A DNA stretch of 64,000 bases, taken from assembly GCA_949317995.1 (NCBI GenBank), contig OX439047.1, positions 36,928,950 through 36,992,949 on the forward strand, read 5' to 3'. This stretch comes from Acholoe squamosa (Eukaryota > Annelida > Polychaeta > Phyllodocida > Polynoidae). This document shows positions 34,323 through 46,353 of the stretch, in pieces. The notes under the pieces were generated by a model, which made no database searches, was not told the origin of the DNA, and worked only from the letters and a program-made list of their open reading frames with translations. Numbering within the stretch: position 1 is the first letter of the stretch; each line of letters starts with the position of its first letter. The position numbers were made by a program, and so were the translations under genes.

Positions 34323-34863
34323 TTATCGAGGGTTGTTGACCCCTGCCTCCCACCCAAGTATTTCCGAAATGGCATCGAGATGCCGAAGAACTGCAATTAT
34401 AATGAATCCATGATGGATATTGCAGAAATTGTAGGATATTGCAAGATGAATAAAAAAAACATAGACTTCAGCGGCTACTTTTCTCACTGCTGTGTTTATC
34501 TCAAACAGTTCTTTTCTGATGTAACAAGGTTAAAATGTCTTATATTGCAGAATTAACTTAGATCTCGAGAAAGATACTTGATCCCTCGATTGTCCATTGA
34601 CCAAGGGAAGAAAATAGAAGGGACATTGGATGCAGTGGGGAACCATACACCTAGACCCATAATTTTGCTACCCTCACGTTAACACAACTTCCTATGGTCT
34701 ATTATGTCATTAGGGGGCTAGCAACAACATAAAAATGTGTAGCAGGTGGTGCATGGCTCTTATAAAAGTAGATAGAATAGGCCCTATTCAGACGTATTAT
34801 ATTTTTGGCTCTAACCATTTCCATCCCCTATGAACGTTTTGTAACAGTCTTAAAGTGTGCTTA
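34323..34863. other. Non-coding stretch
   Basis: May include more LINE-derived sequence upstream of the fragment, but no domain is readable. Nothing else recognised. Confidence 0.5.
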
Positions 34864-35286
34864 AGTGACGATTTTTCTTGGTTAAGGCTATGGACTTTTT
34901 CAGACATTTGTAGGTTGCATGGCCTAGACGAGTCAGAATGGTGACATTATCATCATCTTTGTATACAAAAGAACGAAATGACCTGCGACTGACGGTCATC
35001 AGTCACTGATGGATGGCGTAGTCCTCTATGATAAGGTTTGTTGTTTTTCTTAATTCTATTAGAGCTTGGAGTATGTAATCTTAGTTCCTATATTTAACCC
35101 AAGATCTATTAAATAACATTATCACTGCCTACTGACAGCTGATGGGCAGATGTCATCACTGCGTGTGACATCATGACCTCTTGAACTTATTTGCAGTCAC
35201 ATGACCATTCTAACTTGTCTAGGTCATGAAGCCTATACCAACTGACGGAAAATCCCATATAGCCTTAACCGAGGAAGATCATCACT
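34864..35286. repeat. Foldback element with arms of about 90 bp
   Basis: The left arm has CTTGGTTAAGGCTATGG and GGCCTAGACGAGTCAGAATG; the right arm has the inverses CATATAGCCTTAACCGAGG and CATTCTAACTTGTCTAGGTC. Weaker pairing extends outward for another 30-40 bp on both sides. The interior contains a short hairpin (GACGGTCATCAGTCACTGATG). Confidence 0.7.
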
Positions 35287-36064
35287 TCTGTATGCATTAA
35301 GGCTGTGACGACTGTTTACAGGGCTGACTTTCCCTATAAAAAATATTAGAGAACAGGTATTTCTTCATCAATTTCGTGAGTCATGTATAATGGATGTATA
35401 TAAATTATCTGTCAATATCTAGGGCCTAACTATTCAACGTACCAACTCCCTCCACCACGCAGCGGAATGTAAATCTTATGCTCATTTTTACCCTACTCTA
35501 TGACATACACATACCCACTATACCATACTGGCCCAGGTACTGAGCTCTCTAGACATCCCCTTTGCGAGGCGGGACCACTCAGTTTCTCCACCAATGTAGT
35601 GGTCAGCGGAAAATGTCATGGAGAAAACGGGATCCTCCAACTTCAAAGTGGAAGCTCTACCCCTGAGCTACTTCCCCTGACCTGACATTCTCCACCTTCC
35701 AACTACCCCTGACTCGGTATGATATACATAGGGGGAGTGACACCACCAAGTGAACAGTCCTCTGTCCGCGAGGCTTCTGCGCACCCAAGGGGGGAATGAA
35801 CCCCTACAATTGCAAAGGTCTCCCATTACTTTCTTGAAATGTGCTCAGTTAATTCATATCAAGACAATGTGTGTGTTCTGATTGAAATTTGACAAATATA
35901 CTGCGATAGGGGAACTAAATGGGTATCCCTGGACAAGCAATGTTTTCATTTGTTCTGTGTTGTCAAGCACAGTTTCACGTATGATACATGAGAATGAGGC
36001 CATATACAGGAAACTATTATTAGTTTTTTTACCATAGTATTGCGAATGTGCAGAAGAATGCATA
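35287..36064. other. Non-coding stretch with a tRNA-like remnant
   Basis: On the minus strand at about 35608-35680, GTAGCTCAGGGGTAGAGC is a good box A and D arm, followed by a possible anticodon arm around CACTTTGAAG, but there is no box B. This is a tRNA-derived fragment, not a gene. Nothing else recognised. Confidence 0.45.
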
Positions 36065-36405
36065 CACTGAAAACCTGGAAGATCCGAAACTAGTCAGTGG
36101 TGACAACTTTAGGTCCTCAGGTTGACAATACCTAAAACAACTACCCTAGGTGGTCAAAATGACAACTTTAGGTCATCATCCTGACAAACTAAGTCGTCAG
36201 TATGACAATACTGACAATACAGAATGATCATATGCAATATGACAGTACTAACAATACAGAGTCGTCATAATGACGACTTAGGTTGTCAGGATGACGACTT
36301 GAAGTCGTCATTTTGACCACCTAAAGTACTCGTTTTAGGTATTGTCAACCTGAGGACCTAAAGTCGTCACCACTGACTAGTATCAGGTGTTCTAGGTTTT
36401 CAGTG
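36065..36405. repeat. 341-bp foldback element built of GTCGTCA units
   Basis: The ends CACTGAAAACC and GGTTTTCAGTG are perfect inverses, and the outer arms stay paired for roughly 100 bp (GGTCCTCAGGTTGACAATAC with GTATTGTCAACCTGAGGACC). The middle is a series of short TGACGACTT/AAGTCGTCA-type units in both orientations. No coding content. Confidence 0.85.
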
Positions 36406-38701
36406 CACAACATATGTGCCTTCAAACAGCCGCCAGGGTCATTTCTCAAAACGTGGCTTATACATTTACGTACTTTTGCCACTTAAATAACTGAGAAAAT
36501 CCATGACTCCTAGACATTGCTGCTCTTCCTCTTAAGAAGACATTAGTGCTCTTCCTCTTAAGAAGGAATTCCCAAATCTGATCTGTAAAAATGATAAGCA
36601 GAGAAACTCAGATATCTTCAAACTCCTCAGACATCTTTGCTTGCACCCTCTTTTTGCATCATCCATGTGAAAATGTAGATGATAAGCTTTCATTTCAAAT
36701 GAAAAAGATGTATGTGAGTTGTTATTAACCCTTGCGGATTTGCAAGTGTTTGGAGATCAACTGTAGTGTGATAACAATTCCCTATGAATTCCCACAGTCA
36801 TTAGACCTAGAAAATAAAAACAAAATGACGAAATGATAAACCCACCACATGCACATGACTAATAGCTTCAAATCAATAAATCCATAATTACTGAGTTATG
36901 TATGGTAAGGTTTAAAATAGCAAATGAGTAAGTCCATGTCCGATATCTATGTAGAACTGCCCTGCACACATGACTAGTGTACCTCCCTATGACAGAGGGA
37001 GGTCCAGGTATGAGAGCCCTTTCTATGGGGCTTTACCTCCAACTCATGGCACATTCTCAGGGTCCATAATCTTTACTAACTTCGGTTCTAGTTGGGATGG
37101 AGGCAACATTACAACGGATTTATGATCCCTGTTAAGTTGTGCATTAGCACACAAAGGTGTAACAAAGTTTTCATGTACTTGGGAAGTAGGTGTGGTAATG
37201 CTACTTATACATCCTTATCCATCCATGTTTCAATTAACGCATTTTAAGTACAAGTCCATAGTGGGCATTCAAATTGGCAAGATGAAGCTGCTTCCATTAA
37301 GGTCTAACTATGGTAGCAGCATTTAATCTATGCATTTTCAATGCCTGCAAAGAAGGATCATATATAATTGAACTAATTCATGAATAGATGTTAATGTTGT
37401 AGAGTCTAGGTGGCATTAGCTCTGACATTAAATAGGTGTTTTGGTTGAGTTGCTTGGTAAATCTGTAAAAGTGTTTTAGTGTTCGGTTTCTGACTGTCAA
37501 TGTGTTGGCTCATCATTGTTTAAATCATAATGATTCATTTAAGCAGAAGTAGTGGATACTGAGTAATTATATTTATATACCATTTATCAATATAGAAAGC
37601 TTTTTTTTCATAATTGCTTGACATTACTCTAATTCCCATTCAAAACATTGGCTAAACATCTATTCTAATGTTGAACTTAACCTATGGTAGACTATCGTTG
37701 GTCCAGGCCTATTTCATAAGACAGGTTCTCTTAGGTGCTGACCTATAGGTACAACGGCAGCTTATGGATATAAGTATAACGATGATATCAAATAAAATGA
37801 GCTTTGCAGCCAATAATTGTGTTGTCACAGAATGGAAAAGATTTGGAAGGTTTGTATGGTTAGTACGGTTTCCTCTCCCTGCCCCTGCTATTCTATTCAC
37901 ATTGTAAGATGAAATGTGAGTAATAGTGCTACTGTCATATCTAGCTATGGGTAATTACAGCTACTATATGAACATAGTGATAACAAGAAGCTGGCAATTA
38001 GTGGATAATTGATGATAGCCTTATTGTACAAAGTACATGCTGAAGAGATGTTAACTCAGCGAATAGCTAGTTGGTAATTCTAGCAGGTGTACTAGCCCCT
38101 GGCTGTATATACATAATGACCATCAGGCTTACCACCCCTAGAGGTGTGGTACTACTGCATACATTATAGGTGAGTATAGCATAGTAAGCGATAATAGATG
38201 TCGTATGAATGGTATAATGTACAATATATGAATAAAGTAAAAGTGGTCGAGTTCTCTACTTATCACATAACTCCCTCCTTGTAAAAATTATTTTGAAAGT
38301 ATTGAAAAAATAATACTAATGTGATGGTGTCAATTGCACCAAAAGCATATTTCAAAGATCCACTATCTTAGTTAACACATACTAGACTACATGACATGAT
38401 TGATTAATTTAACCATATTCTATAATGGTTTTACAAAAGCAGTACTAAGAAATTGTTAATTGTCATTAAATATTTAATGACTAGGGAAACTAACAAGATA
38501 GGCAGTATGGCAAAGGTAACGTGCTGTTATGTAATCAAATAAGTCATATATCAACATATAAAATGTTACCTAAAACAGTAATACAACAGTCTTATACAAC
38601 TTAAATCGAGGTCTAGATACGGCAGTGTATTGATCACTACTAGGTCAATTGCTAGGTCCATCGCTTGGAGATCAGGGTCGCCTACCATGTTATATAAGTA
38701 C
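36406..38701. other. Non-coding stretch
   Basis: AT-rich, no gene. A duplicated CTCTTCCTCTTAAGAAG segment lies at about 36.52-36.56 kb. About 36.89-37.00 kb is similar to 19.32-19.43 kb. Confidence 0.55.
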
Positions 38702-38938
38702 TACCGTAATCTCCCGCGTAGAAGACGCGTTGCGCGTATAGGACGCACCCCCTTTTTGGGAGAAGCATTTTCGTGTATAAGACGTACCTCTTAGGTACCA
38801 ATTTTGTAAATTCAGTACATTTCTATAGTAAAATTACCCCTCGTATAAGACGCACCCCCAATTTCAGTACATCTTATAAGACCCCCCAGCATTTTGTTTG
38901 GAGTAGAGGATGCGTCTTATACGCGGGAGATTATGGTA
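38702..38938. mobile_element. 233-bp MITE with TA target duplication
   Basis: The ends CCGTAATCTCCCGCGTAGAA and, reverse complemented, CCATAATCTCCCGCGTATAA form an imperfect inverted repeat of about 25 bp, flanked by TA on both sides. The interior repeats GTATAAGACGCACCCC-like motifs several times. Type and TA duplication fit a pogo/Tc1-mariner-derived MITE; the family name is not certain. Confidence 0.8.
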
Positions 38939-39106
38939 ATATCAATAACTTAAGACTAGGTTACACTTAATCCTAACAATATACACAATTGAGTTATCAC
39001 AAATGAGGTCACTAGCTGTTTAGCTCAAGAAAATTTGAAAATTTGTCGAATGTATAAAAACTCACGGCTTAATAAGCTAGTGTGCTCATCCACTCTTACG
39101 ATGGCT

Positions 39107-39747
39107 AATTGTGATGCATCCTAACCAAATCAGGCAGATCTCGCCCTTCATAGACCAGAGATAATGAGGTCAAAAGGTGAAAAATGCTAAATATAGTCAT
39201 TTGGAGCTTTTTGGGTAGTTGCTTCCATTATAATCTTCCCTTTCATGTGATAAAAGAAAAAATACAAAAAATTAGTAGAAATGATGAAAATTGGCCAAAT
39301 TGATAATTGTCGCTGATTTTTACCACGACAATTTTCATCAATATATCTACAATATCATCTTAATGAATCTTTTGAAAGAAAGGTATCAAATAAAGAAAGA
39401 CAACAGATATTAATATCCACATGTAGCTTAACATTTTCTCTTTAAATTGATACTAGCTTTACTTGGCATATATTTGGTACATACAGACTAGACACTGATA
39501 CAGTGGGGCCTCCCTACTTTCAGTATGAGTATACAGTGATAAAAAGACCTTTGTTTAGAGCTCTATTTCTCGGAACGAATGATGACCAATTTATAATTTT
39601 GAAAATTCAGCAAAAATTGACAAATAAAGATATTTTAATGAAACAAAAAGTGTTCTGAAGCTCTTGATCTAGTCTCTGTGAAACCAGTATAATCATGAAA
39701 TCCATTTTCCTGACATGTGCCTGGTTAGGTAAGGATGCATCACAATT
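39107..39747. mobile_element. MITE of about 640 bp with imperfect terminal inverted repeats
   Basis: Left end AATTGTGATGCATCCTAACC; the right end, reverse complemented, is AATTGTGATGCATCCTTACC. Further pairing includes AAATCAGGCA with TGCCTGGTTA. The interior is AT-rich and non-coding with weak internal palindromes (AAATTGATAATTGTCGCTGA). Confidence 0.75.
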
Positions 39748-41557
39748 TATGGTTCAGGTTATTCTAACAGACATACAATGTGACTGAGTACATTGTGTCT
39801 ATATTTAAATATAAAGTGAACAAATAGTTCACCAAACTTATGTACTAAGTTTTCGAAAGACTTTAAGATAAATGTATATTTCGGGTTGTCCCAACAGCTA
39901 TAAGTTTCCTTTAGAAAAATGTGAACGTTTTTAAAATACTCATTTGAGAGTTGCAATTTTACATTTAGACCAGTGTCACGACACAGAAAAACTTCGACTT
40001 TGTGTTTAGAGGCCCAAACAGTGACGTTATTGTTTATGTCATAAACCTAATTGTAATATTTGACATCCTATTTGAAACTGTTTGGCAACGTTACTTTACG
40101 AAAATCCGCCTTTATGCAATATCAAATGTGCCTGTAGACATCTCCTTTGCTCCTCCAATGGCATTGAGTCCCAACCATACATTTGGAACGTTTAACTATG
40201 TGTCTGTTGTAAATATACAACCTAACAATGTGACGCTTGAAAACAAAGTTCTAACTGAGCTAAAACAAAATGGTGTCAAAGGCTAAAATTACTACACAGA
40301 TTCATTCTGACTCGAGAATTAAGACAATTGTCAATAAATAGTAAAATTTTGAAAACTTTCCGGAAAACGCGATTGAAATCACTCTTCACATCTAGAAAAC
40401 TTGGCTAATAACTTCTACTGTCTTAATAACTTCCCTGAACTACGTTAGCCATGGGTCAATACTTGAGATTTCTGAATTTTCCAGAGTAAAAGGCATGACC
40501 AATGGCCAAGTAGTAAACTACATGTAATAAATTAAACGATTCATTAATCACCACTATGCATATGCAATATGCACTCAAACTGTCATGAAAATCATATGTC
40601 CATACAGCTATAATTATAAATAGCTGACCAAATGCATATGTAAAACCTTAAATGGTTCAAAATATCAGTCCATAGCATAGCTATATAATCCAATGTCAAT
40701 GTTCCTAACCGTTATTATAAATTGGCGACTTATAAAATCTGTCAGCAACTTGTCCAACTCAGCGTCTATATGTCCAAAAATGTCAATATATATGTAAATC
40801 AACGTGATGCTCGGTCACATGAAACAATAATGTCATTAAAGGCAATAAGTGCTACAAAGTCCAAATGTCGACTTGAATGTAGATGAAGTATAACTTCACC
40901 GTGTTGAAGTTATGAATTATAAACGTCTATATAATATCAATAATCATAATCTCTGTGTCTCAGGTTAAGTCCATATAATATAGATTAAGCGCTAGGCACC
41001 ACCCACATCTCATAGGGTGCGATAATACTGTCTGAATCCTGATCAATCAGACCATCTATGTCCGTGGAATGAGTGACACATTCAAAAGCCACGTCAGTGT
41101 CACATTGTTCCTGACGTACACACCTAGAGTGTGCACCTCTGCCACAGAGTCGGCAATTGGCCGTCTGGTGGTTAGCCTTAGCACGTCTCGTCTTTGGCGG
41201 TGCTGGTCTCAGCATTAAGTTAGAAAGTAAGTAACCAAGCTGTCCACTGCAAGGGCCCAACACTCTGAGTGATTAGCTGGATCCATCGATGAAAAATAGA
41301 ATTGAACAACACGGATCAGTTTACCATAACAAAGAATATACATTGAAAACATTGAAAATAAACCCTCAGAATTTTATCTTATTATATGAGATGCTGAATT
41401 CATTACATTAATTTGTCTGTCCATATCAATACTTTAATGTGCGTGTAACTCTACTATTTATAATTCATAAAAGTACAACATTAATATAATATCAACATCT
41501 TATTTACATGGCAGCACCTTAATTAAGGTAATAATACTCTATGCATTCATAATATGT

Positions 41558-41560
<3 letters not shown>
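39748..41560. other. Non-coding stretch
   Basis: No gene or repeat recognised. A minus-strand frame at 40985-41263 has a cysteine cluster (CRLCGRGAHSRC) but I could not link it to a family. Confidence 0.5.

Positions 41561-41623
<63 letters not shown>
41561..41623. repeat. (AT)n microsatellite, left of the solo LTR
   Basis: Uninterrupted (AT)n that continues on the far side of the LTR at 42000-42068, so the LTR split a longer tract. Confidence 0.95.
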
Positions 41624-41627
<4 letters not shown>

Positions 41628-41999
41628 GAGGTATGTACATATACATGTTAACAACATTATGGTCCTTTGGCACGGTGGGTGAGTCAGCCACCCGGGCTTT
41701 GCCATCCACTTGCCGGATAGGTGGCAGCATCTGTTCGGGAGGTGTAAGAAAGGCACGGTGTGGCGCCACTGTCCTTACCTATAAAAGGAGGACAGGGCTC
41801 AGTCGCCGCTTCAGAGTTAGTAAGACCACCACTGTATAGAGATCTCTAAAGCCTAACTAGAGAATCCGGTAACTATCCAAGCTACCTCCAGGTAGCCGTG
41901 TTTGTGTCATACGAAACAAAATAAAACCTGTTCGCATACACCCGAATCCTCTTCTTGTTGGCTCGTCTGTCACTAGAGTAAAGGGAAGAACCCGTTACA
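41624..41999 (+). mobile_element. Solo LTR (376 bp) inside an (AT)n tract
   Basis: It begins TGTAGAGG and ends CCGTTACA (TGTA...TACA), with (AT)n directly on both sides. Inside are a TATAAAAGG promoter box at about 41.78 kb and an AATAAAA polyadenylation signal at about 41.93 kb, in the order expected of a plus-strand LTR. No gag or pol accompanies it, so it is a solo LTR left by recombination. Its length and insertion site match Gypsy-2 (377-bp LTR in (AT)n), but the sequences are not the same family at first sight. Confidence 0.75.
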
Positions 42000-42011
42000 T
42001 ATATATATATT

Positions 42012-42068
<57 letters not shown>
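42000..42068. repeat. (AT)n microsatellite, right of the solo LTR
   Basis: (AT)n with a short TTATAAAT interruption near the LTR boundary. Confidence 0.95.
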
Positions 42069-42072
<4 letters not shown>

Positions 42073-42254
42073 AGTCAAATTACTTAAAATATTCTATAAT
42101 CTTATTTTGGCAGAAATCAAAATAGGCACATGCATACAGATAGGAAGTGATCAACTTAAGTAATAGTACTATCTTAATGCTATATAGATATTAGTAACTT
42201 AATACTAAATCGTAATCTAATTAAGTGTATGCATTTTGTTAAAATAGGCTATAA

Positions 42255-42902
42255 ATGCAACATGCTTATAACATCACAACATGGCAAGACCGACATATCA
42301 GTCAGGCTACCGGATACCTTCGTGGTGTGACTGAAGGTGTTTTTGAATGCCTGCACGAAATCCAGAGGTTGGAAATAGCCTGAATATCCCAAGACATGCA
42401 GAGACAAGCGAGAGACCAACTTCGAGCCTCGCTCCTGCATGAAAATGAGGAGAAAGCCATGAAATTGAAGTACGAGACTGAACTGCAGGAGCTGAGGAGA
42501 CAGTACGACCACCAGGACGTCCGATTTATGGCATCATTCGGCTGTTTCATGAAGGATTGGGATGGCACTCCGGAAAGTGCATTCGAGAAGTTCCAGGGTA
42601 AGGTCCAGGAGGCCAGACAGCTTGAGGCAGACATAGAATCTTTTGGATTCATGATTGTGTCTACCCTAAAGCACTCTACCACTGAGCCTGGAGACCCAAC
42701 AGGACCTCGAAGGGAAACTGAAGGTGCCACTGCCGCCCCGACTACTGCCACAGCTAGTTCAGCCGACACCCCAAACCCAAATCCCGAAATATTCATTGCT
42801 GCTGCTTTCCCAGATTCAGTCCCAGTAGTCCAAAATCTGATAAGTCTGGACTCCGAACCAGAAACCAGTCCTGGTGAGCCGGTGATGGAGACCGACTTAT
42901 AG
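42255..42902 (+). pseudogene. Coiled-coil protein of unknown family, one in-frame stop
   Basis: From an ATG at 42255 the frame reads 42 residues with protein-like composition (GYLRGVTEGVFECLHEIQRL), meets an in-frame TGA at 42381-42383, and continues in the same frame to 42902. The shorter open frame from the ATG at 42396 is 168 codons. The region after the stop has a charged helical, probably coiled-coil segment, then a DVRFMASFGCFMKDWDGTPE segment, then a Pro/Thr/Ala-rich linker and an acidic C-terminus (SLDSEPETSPGEPVMETDL). A TATAA sequence lies just before the first ATG. I do not recognise the family; it could be a gag-like or host-derived gene. No signal peptide or membrane segment. Confidence 0.45.
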
Positions 42903-45900
42903 TTCATGATATATTGATTTATAACGGGTGACCCGATTTTCTATAGGGAACTAATGAACATATTGCTTTATGTAAGACCCGAACTGTGCCCCCTTGAAGG
43001 ATCCCGGATGGATGCAGGCCCAGGAAACCCAATGGACTAATCTACATCTTCCCATCTTCCCCAGGGCACAACACACAGCGACGCAGCTTGCCTACGCCAA
43101 GTCCTTCAACTGCCGATTGGATCTGCAGACAAGCAGCTAAAACCCCGAAGACACCCCGAAGTATATTAGCATTGTACAGCAGACCCACTACACTGGCAGG
43201 CTGCTATAGTTTATTATATTGTATATTATTCATAACCACTATTACCTACCTAATGTATAATAGTTACTCTATAGACATATCGAACCTAATATAGTCTACT
43301 TAGTTCAATCTCATAAAATATTTTTCTATTTATTACCATAAAAATGTTAATTGGTGCGACAAACCTACGAGATCTGTAACTCAAAGTATATTTTTCTTTA
43401 AAGTACACCTCAGGTACCAACCTTATGTGTTCACTAACTCGTTCGGGTCAATAGTGGTAGATATAAATATAAAAACCCTCAGTTACTGTAAATTGTGTAA
43501 AAAAAACTAATATATAGAGTTCATAGGTGAACTATAAAAAATTTTCTTTTCGGGTTATGTACAAACATATATTATTATAAATAACTACCAACTTGGTATA
43601 TTACTAAATATACACGTTAATACTCTAATTGTATGTACAGATCCTTTCGAACTTGTTTCAATCCTTTTCTAATCATGTTCATACTGTGTTGTTATAGTTA
43701 ATTTACCTCAATAATTTTATGTGGTCGACTCATATTATTAAGACTTCACACAAATAACATATCACGTTCTACTTCGAACTCTTGTTTACTACTTCGGGCC
43801 CTTAGTGTAGAATAATGAAATCGTTCTACTACTTTTTTTTTATGTTTTTTTTTTACACCCCGTTCCTTATTCTGGTGATATAGTGTGAGTGTCTTCCTCG
43901 AGAGGGTGTTTCGAGCGGTGTGCCCATCACCAGTAGTCACTAGAGGTCCTCACGACCCCTGGTTGCTGCGGGGTGGTGGCAGCACTGTTCGCCTCATCCC
44001 AGCTCCTACCTGGGGCCGGGGAAGGCATTAGTCTGGCTCTGCCTGCCAACGGAGTCGGACCACTTTCCACTGAGTTTAATATCACCTTAAGCACCCAACT
44101 TCGAGGTAGATGTAAAACATACACCGAAATAAATACGTGCCTGTTGCACTAACCCGAGATACCTTGTCTGGTTTTACTTCAAGCCATTCGAGCCATACAT
44201 ACAAACCACTACATGTCATATACAATGTTTGCGTTTCATATCGGCTACCCCTGGATACATTATATGATCAAACCATTTCTCATTTCTACTCAATCTTTAG
44301 TGGGGCCATCTTTTAATCAGTAACTAATGCCAGTAGACAATGAACCGCACATCTCTTTATTTCATTTCGATGCCCATGTCCTACTAGAGTTACACTTGTC
44401 AGCTCCATAACATACCATGTAGCATGCAAAGAGAGAAACCAAAAAGGTGGCACTCCAATTACATTTTGAATGAGGTTGTTGCAAGGGCACAGAAGGAAGA
44501 CATTAGAATCATGCTTGTCAGAGTGAGGTAATATTATTTGAACTGGTGTGGGTTCCTTCAGGAGGCCTTGCTTTTTGACCACATGTATACAGTAGTGCTA
44601 TCTAGAAGGTTGTGTGAGAACGTGAGAGGTAGAAGGAACTGATTGTCATCAGGGTTTCCTGTTACTGTTATCCTGTATTACTAAAGAAAGCAAAACAAAG
44701 AGAAGGTTTTGATAAGCTGTACTTCATTTGAAGTGGTCATGTGAAAGCCATTCTCTTGCAATGAGGCGATCAATACTGATAATAGTTAAATCTGGACATG
44801 TAAACTCGAATTCTCTCAAACATGAGTGTGTCTCATGAAATCCGTGCATTGTCACCTTTCTCATCAGCTGGGGGTATATCGGGTTCTACAGCCAAGGATA
44901 TAGACTTCACTGTAATTTCTTTTCCCAAGTGGGCACCTTAAACCAACTCTTACCCATCCATGTGTACTTTTATTAAAAAAAAAAGGTCTAAATTAGCCTC
45001 TTTTCCTGTCCTAGTGTCTATTTGCCTTACTTTGCCCCTCCCATTTCTCATCCTTTCTCATCGCCTCTATTCTAAAATAGAAATATTTCATGCCCTTTTC
45101 ATATTTAACTCAAACCCTCAAGTATACCTCTCTGTGGCACTCTCCTCCCTCCCCCTTATAACATAATTTTCTTCTCCCTTTCCATGTCTAACACCAAAGT
45201 TCACTTCTCTTAGCGGATCCGATGAGAAACAATGAGAAACACATTTCTCATCGGTCTTGATGAGAAACTTTGCCATCTCGGCCCGGTAAAATAACACTTT
45301 CCTGCCCCCGATCCTCAAACTTTGGTACTAAGCCAGCAGCTTCGGGCTCCCTGCATGATCTGCTCGACGCCAAAATTGGATTCCCTATGTGGTAAGTCGA
45401 AATCGTTTTGAATGTTATTGCACATGTATCACCGGACTGCAGCTGAGTTATATCCTGTCAGCCCCTATTTTCTAAGTAAGAACGGTGCTTAACTCACATG
45501 CTACCCCCTGTTCTTCTTCTTGCAATATGTTCTTTCATAAACGTGCTGTATTTTTGCCTTTCTCGCCATGCTTGACTAAGATTTCTGCCAAGCTGTATTC
45601 AGTCACTGGACTTGAGCAGAAACGCTGTTCCCCTAGCCGTTTCTCATTGTTTCTGCTTGACCTTGATGAGAAACTATCTGGATGGGAAGCAGAAAGCTTT
45701 TTTTTTCTCCCTTCTCATCCCCCAAGTCCATGAAACGGAAGGTATTTTACCCTTTCTCTTGTTGGGGGTTGACTGGTCAGTGTTTAAAAATCATTTTTTT
45801 GGGGGTAGGGGATACAATTCCTTTTTTTCTTTCCACTTTTCTCCACTTAGATTTTTTTTTAAATTGTGTCTGGATTTCCCCCCCCCCCCAAGCCTTAGGC

Positions 45901-45964
45901 ATGGAGAATTCTTTTTTAATCTACAGTAAGGGGCTTGCATTTTTCTTTTAAAAGAGAGTCAATA

Positions 45965-46014
<50 letters not shown>

Positions 46015-46089
46015 AATCATCATCCATGAATTTAGTAGCAAAAAAATAAATAATTGTAGAAGAACTTAGGATCTGTGAGGAACTATATA
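42903..46089. other. Non-coding stretch with a TTTCTCAT motif cluster and (ATC)n
   Basis: No gene recognised. About 44.27-44.41 kb is a member of the dispersed repeat seen at 18.23 kb. From about 44.85 to 45.72 kb the octamer TTTCTCAT and its complement recur many times. (ATC)n lies at about 45966-46014. Confidence 0.5.
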
Positions 46090-46353
46090 AGGCCTAAAAA
46101 AAGTTGTTTTGTTCAGGTAACAGGGTTGAACAAATTAGGGTAGGAAGGTAGGTAGGGAAACTTTTTTTTTGAGGCCAGTTGTAAATTTTCATGCCCAAAC
46201 GACGCAAATTTGACATGCGAGATAGTAAAAAATCTTCCATGTCTCGATAAATGCCAAAATATCTGATATTTCCCCAAAATGCACATAAAAAGAATTTGGG
46301 TAGGGCCAAAAAATTAGAGTAGGTAGCTTTACCTGAACAATTTTTTTAGGCCT
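46090..46353. mobile_element. 264-bp MITE
   Basis: AGGCCTAAAAAAAGTTGTTT...TTCAGGTAA at the left is inverted as TTACCTGAACAATTTTTTTA and GGCCT at the right. Further inside, AAATTAGGGTAGGAAGGTAG pairs loosely with CTAATTTTTTGG-type sequence. AT-rich flanks are compatible with a TA duplication. Confidence 0.75.

Noticed and set aside
35608..35680. tRNA gene on the minus strand
   Set aside because: Good D arm but no T arm or box B, so only a tRNA-derived fragment.
40985..41263. Cysteine-containing frame (CRLCGRGAHSRC) as a transposase end or zinc-finger gene
   Set aside because: Too short, no second family hallmark, and nothing related beside it.
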